Of a DNA stretch of 7,235 bases, positions 1 through 6,009 are shown in pieces. This stretch comes from an uncultured Lachnospiraceae bacterium (GTDB lineage: Bacteria; Bacillota; Clostridia; Lachnospirales; Lachnospiraceae), in assembly GCA_902782815.1 (NCBI GenBank), contig CACZOS010000103.1:1-7235 (forward strand), written 5' to 3'. The stretch's first letter is position 1, and each line of letters begins with the position of its first letter. The notes below the pieces were generated by a model. It saw only the letters and a list, made by a program, of their open reading frames with translations, was not told the origin of the DNA and did no database searches. The position numbers and the translations under genes are program-made.

Positions 1-3
1 CCG

Positions 4-324
4 CTATACCTCCATATTTAGACTTATTTTTTTCAACACTGATCTTGCAAAACCTTCATCTAAGATACAGATGGAAGCCCTCATTTCTTTACCTACCCAA
101 TGGCCAAGTTCCTCTTTGGTCCCGAATTCTTCATAGGGGACCTGGTAGAAAGCGCACATATTCCGGAACATTTTCCTGGTATTTTCCGAGGAATCCTCCG
201 CGACGATAACCAAATGAGCTTTATATGACTTGACTGCCTTTTCAGTGGAATACTCTCCGCTGACCAGTTTGCCTGCCCTGGCAGCAAGTCCGATCATTGA
301 CAGGACTTTATCCTTTGATGTCAA
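4..324 (-). CDS. ylxQ: L7Ae/L30e-family RNA-binding protein YlxQ
   Basis: A 106-residue L7Ae-type protein, a fold that usually recognises kink-turn RNA. It is encoded at the standard place between ylxR and infB in Firmicutes. Family features include the helix MIGLAARAGKLVSGE (10-24), the strand LVIVAEDSSENTRK (38-51), and VPYEEFGTKEELGHWVGKE (62-80), which corresponds to the RNA-contacting part of the L7Ae fold. The start is TTG at 324, preceded by AGGAGA at 9 nt and lying within the last 17 bases of rnpM. An internal ATG at 297 (M10) is possible but would cut the first conserved helix. The gene ends with TAG at 6-4; infB should start just beyond the left edge. Its cellular role is still little known. 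Confidence 0.92.
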   Translation of the reverse strand: MTSKDKVLSMIGLAARAGKLVSGEYSTEKAVKSYKAHLVIVAEDSSENTRKMFRNMCAFYQVPYEEFGTKEELGHWVGKEMRASICILDEGFARSVLKKISLNMEV

Positions 325-583
325 GTTCCCTCATCTCCTGTTCCAATTCCTCGTAAAGACCCTCCGGTATGGTAATTTTCAAGGACCGTTCCAATGATTT
401 GGAGCGTCTTGCTTTCCTAAGACAATCCGGACATAAACACAGGTAGGCACCACGGCCGTTTTTCTTACCGGTAAGATCGAGTTCAACCCGGTCATCCGGA
501 GTTTTGATCACCCGGATCATATCCTTCTTTGTCTTCATTTCACGACAGCCGACACACTGTCTCAATGGTATTTTTCTTCCCAT
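308..583 (-). CDS. rnpM: YlxR/RnpM family RNA-binding protein (RNase P modulator)
   Basis: A 91-residue member of the YlxR (DUF448) family, always found near nusA-infB. The B. subtilis protein, renamed RnpM, binds RNase P RNA and modulates RNase P activity in vitro. Family marks seen are PLRQCVGCREMKTKKDMIRV (6-25), LDLTGKKNGRGAYLC (35-49) and a Lys/Arg-rich segment at 56-69, consistent with RNA binding. Five cysteines are arranged as C10-x2-C13 and C49-x-C51-x2-C54, which could form a metal site; this is inference. The ATG at 583 follows TGGTGATC, a match to the 16S 3' end but weaker than its neighbours' sites. It lies 91 nt after nusA, the largest gap within this operon. Its 3' end overlaps ylxQ by 17 bases. 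Confidence 0.93.
   Translation of the reverse strand: MGRKIPLRQCVGCREMKTKKDMIRVIKTPDDRVELDLTGKKNGRGAYLCLCPDCLRKARRSKSLERSLKITIPEGLYEELEQEMRELDIKG
334..339 (-). promoter_or_regulatory. Ribosome binding site supporting a TTG start for ylxQ
   Basis: AGGAGA lies 9 nt before the TTG at 324, inside the 3' end of rnpM. Together with the 17-base overlap it points to translationally coupled initiation at a non-ATG codon. No ATG occurs nearby in frame before residue 10. Confidence 0.65.
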
Positions 584-618
584 ATCTGATCACCAGTCTC
601 AGTCTTGTTATTTCTCTG

Positions 619-647
619 TCATCTATCTGTACATTTCATCTGTCTGT
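619..647. repeat. Short direct repeat in the nusA-rnpM gap
   Basis: TCATCTATCTGT (619-630) and TCATCTGTCTGT (636-647) match at 11 of 12 bases with a 17-bp period, inside the 91-bp gap between nusA and rnpM. No promoter, terminator or other clear element was recognised in this gap. The repeat may be chance. Confidence 0.4.
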
Positions 648-674
648 GAACGGATCTAAATCAGCAGGTCTACA

Positions 675-2273
675 TTAATCCTCAGTATATTCCTCACCGG
701 AGTTCTCATCATACTCTTCATCGTACTCCTCATCGTATTCATCAACATACTCTTCGTCATACTCTTCATCGTATTCTTCGTCGTACTCCTCGTCGATGTA
801 CTCATCCTCGTACTCGCCTTCTTCGTACTCTCCGTCGACGTACTCTTCGTCATACTCGCCTTCGTCGTACTCCTCGTCGATGTACTCATCCTCGTACTCG
901 CCCTCTTCGTACTCCTCGTCAGCGTATTCTTCGTCGTATTCGCCTTCTTCGTACTCCTCGTCGATGTACTCATCCTCGTACTCGCCCTCTTCGTACTCTT
1001 CATCAGCGTATTCTTCGTCGTATTCCTCGTCGATGTACTCTTCTTCGTATTCGCCTTCTTCGTACTCCTCATCGGCGTACTCTTCTTCGACGTATTCCTC
1101 TTCGTAAGCTTCTTCCCCGGCAGGTTCTTTCTCCACTGTCTGAGCCTCGGGAACTTCTTTTTCGGAGTCTTTGAGATCTTCAGGTTTCTCTTCGACTTTC
1201 TCGATAATGATTTCCTCAAAATCATCAAAGTCCGCAAGTTCTTTGGCCTGGGTCTCGCTCTTGATATCGATCTTATACCCGGTCAGTTTGGCGGCAAGAC
1301 GCGCATTCTGACCTTCTTTTCCGATGGCAAGGGATAACTGGTAATCCGGAACCACAACCCTGGCGCTCTTTTCGATCATGTTCACCCTGACTGAGACCAC
1401 ACTGGAAGGGCTCAGGGCATTCTCGATCAGCTTTGCCGGATCCTCGTCCCAGGTGATGATATCGATTTTCTCTCCCTTCAGGTCATTGACTATGGCATCC
1501 ACTCTGGCCCCGTTCTTACCGACACAGGCTCCCACCGGATCCACATTGGGATCGTTGGAAGCGACAGCGATCTTCGTACGGGATCCCGCCTCTCTGGCAA
1601 TGCTCTTTATTTCCACGGTCCCGTCATAAACTTCACTGACTTCTTTTTCAAAGAGGCGCCTTACCAGTTCAGGATGGGTCCTGGAAACGAGGATCTTGGG
1701 TCCTTTATTGGTATCCTTCACCTCGATGATATAAAGCTTGATCCGGTCTGTGGGATGATAGATCTCCCCTTTGACCTGTTCTTTCTCTGTCAGGATGGCA
1801 TCTGTCTTATCATCCAGGCTTATACAGATATTATTTCCGCTGAAACGCTGGACAACACCGGTAACGATATCTTTCTCCTTCAGAGAGAAATGCTGGAAGA
1901 GTACCCTGCGTTCCTCCTCTTTGATCTTCTGTACGATGACGGAACGGGCATGCTGGGCGGCTATCCGGCCGAAATTTTTGGGGGTCACCTCAATCTGCAC
2001 GATGTCTCCAAGCTCATAAGCACTGTTGATCATCCTGGCTTCCTCCAGAGAAATCTGGTTGGAGGAATCTTCCACTTCCTCCACCACCGTCTTTTCCACC
2101 ATCACTTCTATGGCTCCGGTTTCCCGGTCCATGTGAACCTTGACTATGGCATTTTTCCCGAAATCACGGTTGCAGGCAGCGACCAGAGAATCCTCTATCG
2201 CCTGCATGATCACTTCTTTTTCAATATTTTTTTCTTTTTGTAAATCATCTAGAGCCTTAATCAGATCGCTCAT
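675..2273 (-). CDS. nusA: Transcription elongation/termination factor NusA with long Glu/Asp/Tyr repeat tail
   Basis: NusA binds RNA polymerase and nascent RNA to promote pausing, hairpin-dependent termination and antitermination. Order: polymerase-binding N-terminal domain (1 to about 125), S1 domain (about 133-200), KH1 with VGKNG (251-255), KH2 with IGKEGQNARLAAKLTG (317-332), then a charged linker (340-386). This core matches the usual Gram-positive protein of roughly 350-370 residues. Residues 387-532 are extra: 93 Asp/Glu, 31 Tyr, 22 others, and no Lys or Arg. They form imperfect 28-residue units of the type ADEEYEEGEYEDEY + IDEEYDEGEYDEEY. The tail is not the helical acidic-repeat AR1/AR2 region of E. 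coli NusA. It reads in frame to a TAA at 677-675 without stops or frameshifts, so it is probably real. The ATG at 2273 follows a GGAAGGAG site and lies 24 nt after rimP. Confidence 0.97.
   Translation of the reverse strand: MSDLIKALDDLQKEKNIEKEVIMQAIEDSLVAACNRDFGKNAIVKVHMDRETGAIEVMVEKTVVEEVEDSSNQISLEEARMINSAYELGDIVQIEVTPKNFGRIAAQHARSVIVQKIKEEERRVLFQHFSLKEKDIVTGVVQRFSGNNICISLDDKTDAILTEKEQVKGEIYHPTDRIKLYIIEVKDTNKGPKILVSRTHPELVRRLFEKEVSEVYDGTVEIKSIAREAGSRTKIAVASNDPNVDPVGACVGKNGARVDAIVNDLKGEKIDIITWDEDPAKLIENALSPSSVVSVRVNMIEKSARVVVPDYQLSLAIGKEGQNARLAAKLTGYKIDIKSETQAKELADFDDFEEIIIEKVEEKPEDLKDSEKEVPEAQTVEKEPAGEEAYEEEYVEEEYADEEYEEGEYEEEYIDEEYDEEYADEEYEEGEYEDEYIDEEYEEGEYDEEYADEEYEEGEYEDEYIDEEYDEGEYDEEYVDGEYEEGEYEDEYIDEEYDEEYDEEYDEEYVDEYDEEYDEEYDENSGEEYTED
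747..1076 (-). repeat. 84-bp tandem repeat encoding the acidic/Tyr tail of NusA
   Basis: Four units are read from the 5' end of nusA: 1076-1008 (69 bp, 23 codons), 1007-924 (84 bp), 923-840 (84 bp) and 839-747 (93 bp). Units two and three differ at 6 of 84 bases. A 50-bp block recurs at exact 84-bp steps at 781-830, 865-914 and 949-998; the last two copies are identical and the first differs by one base. Shorter 12- and 15-bp sub-periods (EEYD, EEYEE) run on to about 690. All unit lengths are multiples of three, so gain or loss keeps the frame. Confidence 0.95.
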
Positions 2274-2297
2274 TCTTCTACTCCTTCCATTGATGAA

Positions 2298-2759
2298 TCA
2301 AAACTCGATCGCCTGACGGATCAGGGCGATGTCCTTGCGATGGAAGTCTTCCACGTCTCCATCGATGTCTATGGTGACGGTATCCTGAGTGTATTCCTTC
2401 AGGATCCCCTCAAACTCTTTCTGTCCCCGGACTGCCTTATAGAGTTTCAGTTCAACTGCCTTGCCCAGGTTCCTGGCAAAGTCCTTCTCTTTCTTCAGGG
2501 GACGTCCCAGTCCGGGAGAACTGACTTCAAGAATGTAGGCATCCTGAATAAAATCCTCTTCATCCAGCTTCTCTTCCAATGTCCTGCTGATCAGCACACA
2601 GTCATCGATGGTAATGCCGCCTTCCTTGTCCGCATATACGCGGAGATACCAGTTGGCTCCTTCCTTCACATACTCTGTATCCACAAGCTCAAAATGATTC
2701 TCATCAAGAATAGGCCGGACCAGTCTCTCCACATTCGCAACAATCTCTGTTCTTTTCAT
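2298..2759 (-). CDS. rimP: Ribosome maturation factor RimP
   Basis: RimP binds the 30S subunit during assembly and helps its late maturation. The 153-residue product (start ATG 2759) has the usual family length. It carries the N-terminal pattern FELVDTEYVKEGANWYLRVY (23-42), the ITIDDCVLISRTLEEKLDEED segment (49-69), and the family hallmark LEVSSPGLGRPLKK (77-90). The C-terminal part (about 95-153) is the expected SH3-like domain. The ORF could extend to an ATG at 2795, but the 12 extra residues do not fit the family and the better ribosome binding site serves 2759. nusA starts 24 nt after the rimP stop, in the gene order conserved in most bacteria (rimP-nusA-infB). Expression should come from the promoter at 2884-2912, through the hairpin at 2833-2859. 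Confidence 0.96.
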   Translation of the reverse strand: MKRTEIVANVERLVRPILDENHFELVDTEYVKEGANWYLRVYADKEGGITIDDCVLISRTLEEKLDEEDFIQDAYILEVSSPGLGRPLKKEKDFARNLGKAVELKLYKAVRGQKEFEGILKEYTQDTVTIDIDGDVEDFHRKDIALIRQAIEF

Positions 2760-2767
2760 CCTGTTTT

Positions 2768-2774
2768 CACCTCT
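2768..2774 (-). promoter_or_regulatory. Ribosome binding site fixing the rimP start at 2759
   Basis: AGAGGTG lies 8 nt before the ATG at 2759. An in-frame ATG 36 nt upstream (2795) also has a weak AAGGA, but the protein beginning MKRTEIVANVERLVRP aligns with the usual RimP N-terminus, so the start at 2759 is preferred. Confidence 0.75.
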
Positions 2775-2788
2775 TTTCCACGGACTGT

Positions 2789-2828
2789 ATGTCATGATCG
2801 TCCTTGATATCCTTACAGGTCATGACAT
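2789..2828 (-). repeat. 9-bp inverted repeat in the rimP leader
   Basis: ATGTCATGA (2789-2797, plus strand) and TCATGACAT (2820-2828) are exact inverse complements, separated by 22 bp. Each arm also holds the self-complementary core TCATGA; the right copy, GTCATGAC, is a perfect 8-bp palindrome. In RNA this could form a hairpin ending about 30 nt before the rimP start. In DNA it could be a paired operator. No function can be assigned. Confidence 0.5.
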
Positions 2829-2832
2829 CAAA

Positions 2833-2859
2833 TAAGAGTGGGCGAAGCGCCCACTCTTA
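2833..2859 (-). terminator. Intrinsic terminator / candidate attenuator between DUF896 gene and rimP
   Basis: A perfect 12-bp stem, TAAGAGTGGGCG/CGCCCACTCTTA, with a 3-nt loop. On the minus strand it is followed by an imperfect U-rich tract (CUUAUUUGAUG). On the plus strand it is followed by AAATC, so it should act on minus-strand transcripts. It would end the phoH-to-DUF896 unit. It also lies about 18 nt downstream of the predicted start of the rimP-nusA promoter, so it sits inside that operon's leader. The interrupted U-tract fits a terminator that needs NusA help, which is inference. Confidence 0.8.
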
Positions 2860-2883
2860 AATCATTAACAGTATTACCATAAT

Positions 2884-2912
2884 AATATAGCACTATTTCT
2901 AATAGTTATCAA
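2884..2912 (-). promoter_or_regulatory. Sigma-A promoter of the rimP-nusA operon
   Basis: On the minus strand, TTGATA (2912-2907, 5/6 to consensus) and TATATT (2889-2884, 5/6) are separated by exactly 17 nt. A TG one base before the -10 gives an extended -10 (TGCTATATT). The predicted start of transcription is near 2877. The -35 overlaps the TGA stop of the DUF896 gene (2911-2909). The spacer contains a 6-bp dyad, ACTATT-AGA-AATAGT (2906-2892). The transcript would have a leader of about 118 nt before the rimP ATG and would include the hairpin at 2859-2833. Confidence 0.75.
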
Positions 2913-3145
2913 GTAGATTTTTTCCCAGGAGAGCCTTTTTTTCCGTACTTTTCCCCGAGATTGGTCACGGTACCGTCCTCATTTTCCATATCGATGTTGT
3001 TCAGAGTCCCCAGGAGATTTTCCCGTATATTACGGATATAGGCTTTTCTCAGCCTCTTTTGTTCCTCCGCCTCCTCGGGGGTCAGGCCTACTGCCTTCGC
3101 CTTGTGATAAAGAGTATTGATCCGGTCGATATCATAATTATCCAT
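2909..3145 (-). CDS. DUF896 domain protein (YnzC-like)
   Basis: A 78-residue cytoplasmic protein of the DUF896 family, whose Bacillus subtilis member YnzC is a small helical protein of unknown function. Residues 4-17 (YDIDRINTLYHKAK) and 22-47 (TPEEAEEQKRLRKAYIRNIR...) match the family pattern: one short helix, an acidic start of a second helix, then a basic R/K-rich stretch. The segment after residue 52 resembles the family's variable C-terminal region and ends in a Lys/Gly-rich tail (GEKYGKKGSPGKKST). The ATG at 3145 immediately follows the TAG of the FAD protein gene, with GAGGAAAGG about 10 nt upstream. It is the last gene of its transcription unit, and its TGA stop lies within the -35 box of the next operon's promoter. 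Function is unknown. Confidence 0.88.
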   Translation of the reverse strand: MDNYDIDRINTLYHKAKAVGLTPEEAEEQKRLRKAYIRNIRENLLGTLNNIDMENEDGTVTNLGEKYGKKGSPGKKST

Positions 3146-4753
3146 CTATTTTTTTCCTTTCCTCATGATCATATATGCAGCTGCCGACTCGGCAACCTTG
3201 ATTCCGTCCATAGCTGCAGAAGTGATTCCCCCCGCATACCCCGCTCCTTCTCCGCAGGGAAAAAGGCCGGATATATTGCTCTGACATCCGGAATCCCTCT
3301 CCATACGCAGGGGAGAAGAAGTCCTTGTCTCCAGGCCGGCAAAAATGGTATCCTCCCGGTCATAACCGGGAATCTTGCGTCCGAAGACCTCCATTCCCTC
3401 TATAATACAGCGGCTGACATAATCCGGAAGACAGTTTCTCAGATTACCGAAAGCCCATTGTCCCCGGATCTGCGGGGAAAACCTTCCGCAGGATTCCGAA
3501 ACCCGGTCAGCCAGAAAATCTTTGTACAGCTGAACAGGGATATCTCCGCCACACAGGAGGAAGGCCTTTCTCTCGTATTCCCTCTGAAACTCTATTCCCG
3601 CCAGGGGATGGGAAGAAGGAAAATCCTCAGGTGTCACGGTGGTGATGATGGCGCTGTTGGAATTGGACCCGTCCCTTCCGGACTCACTCATTCCGTTCAC
3701 GCAAAGATGACCGGCTTCTGAGGAGGAGTTCACCACATATCCTCCCGGACACATACAAAAGGAGTAGATCCCCCTGCCGTCTGAGCATTGATGAGTAAGT
3801 TTATAGCTGGCAGCAGGCAGTTCCTCCGGAAAATCCGGACCGTACATACTTTGATTGATCATCTCTGCCGGATGTTCCACCCTTATCCCGATGGCAAATG
3901 CCTTGGGAGTCATCTTCAGCCCTTTCTCGTAGAGCATGGCAAAGGTATCCCTGGCACTGTGTCCCAAAGCCAGAATAAGCACATCTGTAGGGATGGTTTT
4001 GATCTCACCCCTTTCCAGACAATTTATCCCTTTAATCTTTCCTCTCTCTTCCAGGATGGCAGTCATCTTTGTCCGGAAACGGATTTCCCCTCCCAGGGAA
4101 AGAATTTCCTTTCTCATGGAAGAAACGATCCCGGTCAGAACATCCGTGCCCACATGGGGTTTGGCATCATAGAGGATACTCTCCCCAGCTCCATGTTTTA
4201 CAAATTCATTTAACACGAAGCGGTTTCTGCCGGAGGGATCTTTGACCGAGGTATTCAGTTTTCCATCGGAGAAAGTCCCGGCCCCTCCCTCTCCGAACTG
4301 CACGTTGGAATCGGAATCAAGTTCACCTCCCCGGAAAAAACCGTCCACTTTTTTTGTACGGATCTCCACGGGGTCCCCCCGTTCGATGACGACAGGACAA
4401 AAGCCGGCCCGGGCCAGCATCAGGGCAGCAAATATACCCGCAGGTCCAAATCCTACAACAACCGGTCTCTCCCCTTTTTCCGGCTTTTCCTTGTTTATAT
4501 GGGGAAAACGATAAGTTTTATCTTCCGGTCTTACCCAGCGGCTTCCCCGGGCATGGAGGATCTTTTTCTCTTCACTGAAGGAAACATCAAGGGTGTAGAC
4601 ATAGTACAGGTCCGGTTTTTTTCTGGCATCCAGGGACCGGCGTACGATCTGCCAGGACAGTGGGTTCCGGCCTTTTGCCTTGCGGCGTATCTCAGCCCTT
4701 ATATCCTCTTCACTGTGAGGAATCCTGAGTTTTAACCCGGATAATCTGATCAT
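3146..4753 (-). CDS. Uncharacterised FAD-dependent dehydrogenase (COG2509 type)
   Basis: A 535-residue flavoprotein of the COG2509 'uncharacterised FAD-dependent dehydrogenase' group. An N-terminal domain of about 95 residues (MIRLSGLKLRIPH...) precedes the FAD-binding Rossmann motif VVVGFGPAG (98-106), as is typical of this family. Further conserved-looking blocks are VQFGEGGAGTFSDGKLNT (151-168), FCMCPGG (332-338), GLETRTSSPLRMERD (473-487) and GLFPCGEGAGYAGGITSAAMDG (496-517), the last matching the C-terminal FAD-contacting region. No membrane or signal segment is seen. Its start overlaps the stop of the previous flavoprotein gene (ATGA), with GAAGGATC ahead of the ATG. The stop TAG directly abuts the DUF896 start. 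Neither physiological substrate nor pathway is known for this family. Pairing with another flavoprotein in one operon hints at related redox work, but that is inference. Confidence 0.9.
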   Translation of the reverse strand: MIRLSGLKLRIPHSEEDIRAEIRRKAKGRNPLSWQIVRRSLDARKKPDLYYVYTLDVSFSEEKKILHARGSRWVRPEDKTYRFPHINKEKPEKGERPVVVGFGPAGIFAALMLARAGFCPVVIERGDPVEIRTKKVDGFFRGGELDSDSNVQFGEGGAGTFSDGKLNTSVKDPSGRNRFVLNEFVKHGAGESILYDAKPHVGTDVLTGIVSSMRKEILSLGGEIRFRTKMTAILEERGKIKGINCLERGEIKTIPTDVLILALGHSARDTFAMLYEKGLKMTPKAFAIGIRVEHPAEMINQSMYGPDFPEELPAASYKLTHQCSDGRGIYSFCMCPGGYVVNSSSEAGHLCVNGMSESGRDGSNSNSAIITTVTPEDFPSSHPLAGIEFQREYERKAFLLCGGDIPVQLYKDFLADRVSESCGRFSPQIRGQWAFGNLRNCLPDYVSRCIIEGMEVFGRKIPGYDREDTIFAGLETRTSSPLRMERDSGCQSNISGLFPCGEGAGYAGGITSAAMDGIKVAESAAAYMIMRKGKK

Positions 4754-5997
4754 GATCCTTCAATCCTTTCACCGTAGAGTCCGGCTGCCTTTCCGGCCAC
4801 ATTCCCACTGGAAAAAGCCCACTGCAGGTTGTAGCCCCCGCATGTTCCGTCCACATCCAGGATCTCTCCGGCAAAAAAGAGTCCGGGATGAAGCAGGGAT
4901 TCCAGACTGTCCGACACCTGGGAGAAGGAGATTCCTCCTCTGGTAACCTGGGCTTTTTCATAGCCCATATAGCCGTTGATCCGCAGAGGGAATGCCTTCA
5001 TGGCTTTCACCAGCTGCAGTATTTTTTCCCGGGAACATTCAGCCGGCATCTTTTCCGGAGTCAGGCCGGCTTCTTTCAGCACCACCGGAACAAGTTTCCT
5101 GGGGAGTATGCCCTTTAAAACCTCCCCCATATTTTTATAAGAACATCTGACGCTGATCTTTTCCAGAAAGTCGGCGAGCTGCCGGTCATCCCATTCCCTG
5201 ACCAGGTCGATCAGGACAGACACTTTTTTACCTGCTTCCAGGGCAATGACCGCATAGCGGCTGAGCTGAAAAACACATACACCGGAGATCCCGTAATCCG
5301 TCCACTGCAGTTCACCGGATTCACCTGTTATCCGCTTGCCGTCAATCATCAGGGTAATCTCCGCCTGATTTCTTACCCCGCTTATCTTTTTCAGAAAGGG
5401 TGCGGAGGACCGGAGGGCAGTCAGGGCAGGAAAAGTGGAGATCAGGCGATGACCCAGGCTTTTGGCCAGGTCATAACCGGACCCGTCGCAGCCCAGTCCC
5501 GAGCCAGCCAGGCCACCTGCTGCCAGGATGACCGCAGGGGTCCGATAGCTTTCTTTTCCACAGATGACCCGGTAACCCTGTTCCAGAGTCCGGATGGAGT
5601 CCACCCTGCAGGAGGTTTTCAAGGTGACGCCCGCCTCCTGACCAAGACGCAGCACAAAGGCTTCCCGAACGGAGGCAGCCTGCTCATTATAGGGATAAAG
5701 GTATCCCTTTTTCTTTCTTGTCAGGATCCCCAGCTCTTCAAAAAATGCGAGGGTATCCTCATAGTCAAACCGGGACAATACTTCCCGGGCCTTTTCGGGC
5801 TCCTCTGTCCGGTAGCAGGAAATATCCTGATACTCGTTGGTCAGGTTGCATTTGCCGTTGCCGGTTACCAGAATCTTCTTTCCCGGCTGATCTGCTTTGT
5901 CAAGCAGGAGGATCTTCCGTTGAAAACGGGAAGCCGCCACAGCTGCGCTAAGTCCTGCCGGGCCGGCTCCGATGATGATTATATCAAAACGATCCAT
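4750..5997 (-). CDS. BaiN/HI0933-family FAD-dependent oxidoreductase
   Basis: A 415-residue flavoprotein of the HI0933/YhiN/BaiN family, often annotated as NAD(P)/FAD-dependent or 'aminoacetone oxidase family' enzyme. The N-terminal Rossmann motif is GAGPAG (10-15). The family hallmark GNGKCNLTN is at 46-54, and the C-terminal FAD-contact signature FAGEILDVDGTCGGYN lies at 375-390, followed by LQWAFSSG. There is no signal peptide or membrane segment, so it should be cytoplasmic. A longer frame opens at 6123, but those 42 extra residues are unlike the family and lie inside ybeY. The ATG at 5997 has an AAAGGAG site 5 nt away and starts directly at the FAD-binding strand. The substrate cannot be read from the sequence. 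BaiN was linked to bile-acid 7-dehydroxylation in Clostridium scindens, but most relatives are uncharacterised, so no such role is claimed. It overlaps the next gene by ATGA. Confidence 0.92.
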   Translation of the reverse strand: MDRFDIIIIGAGPAGLSAAVAASRFQRKILLLDKADQPGKKILVTGNGKCNLTNEYQDISCYRTEEPEKAREVLSRFDYEDTLAFFEELGILTRKKKGYLYPYNEQAASVREAFVLRLGQEAGVTLKTSCRVDSIRTLEQGYRVICGKESYRTPAVILAAGGLAGSGLGCDGSGYDLAKSLGHRLISTFPALTALRSSAPFLKKISGVRNQAEITLMIDGKRITGESGELQWTDYGISGVCVFQLSRYAVIALEAGKKVSVLIDLVREWDDRQLADFLEKISVRCSYKNMGEVLKGILPRKLVPVVLKEAGLTPEKMPAECSREKILQLVKAMKAFPLRINGYMGYEKAQVTRGGISFSQVSDSLESLLHPGLFFAGEILDVDGTCGGYNLQWAFSSGNVAGKAAGLYGERIEGS

Positions 5998-6002
5998 CTG
6001 AT

Positions 6003-6009
6003 CTCCTTT
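6003..6009 (-). promoter_or_regulatory. Ribosome binding site fixing the flavoprotein start at 5997
   Basis: AAAGGAG lies 5 nt before the ATG at 5997 and overlaps the TAA stop of ybeY (6008-6010). The overlap supports re-initiation by ribosomes finishing ybeY. It also argues against the upstream in-frame ATG at 6123. Confidence 0.85.

Noticed and set aside
796..1107. Plus-strand Ser/Tyr/Pro repeat ORF (103 codons) opposite the NusA tail
   Set aside because: It is the antisense reading of the GAA/GAG/TAC repeat, has no ribosome binding site recognised, and its openness is explained by repeat composition.
1674..2243. Plus-strand ORF of 189 codons opposite nusA
   Set aside because: It is the antisense shadow of the conserved NusA core, shows no recognisable domain, and every supported gene here is on the minus strand.
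2760..2795. Upstream ATG for rimP at 2795
   Set aside because: It has a weak AAGGA site, but the 12 added residues do not match RimP N-termini, and AGAGGTG at 8 nt supports the ATG at 2759. Some initiation there cannot be excluded.
2804..2831. Second possible rimP promoter after the hairpin (TTGATG, 16-nt spacer, TATCAA)
   Set aside because: Each box matches consensus at only 4 of 6 positions and the spacer is 16 nt; the promoter at 2912-2884 is far better.
3059..3721. Plus-strand ORF of 220 codons opposite the FAD protein and DUF896 genes
   Set aside because: It spans two well-supported minus-strand genes and their junction and has no family features.
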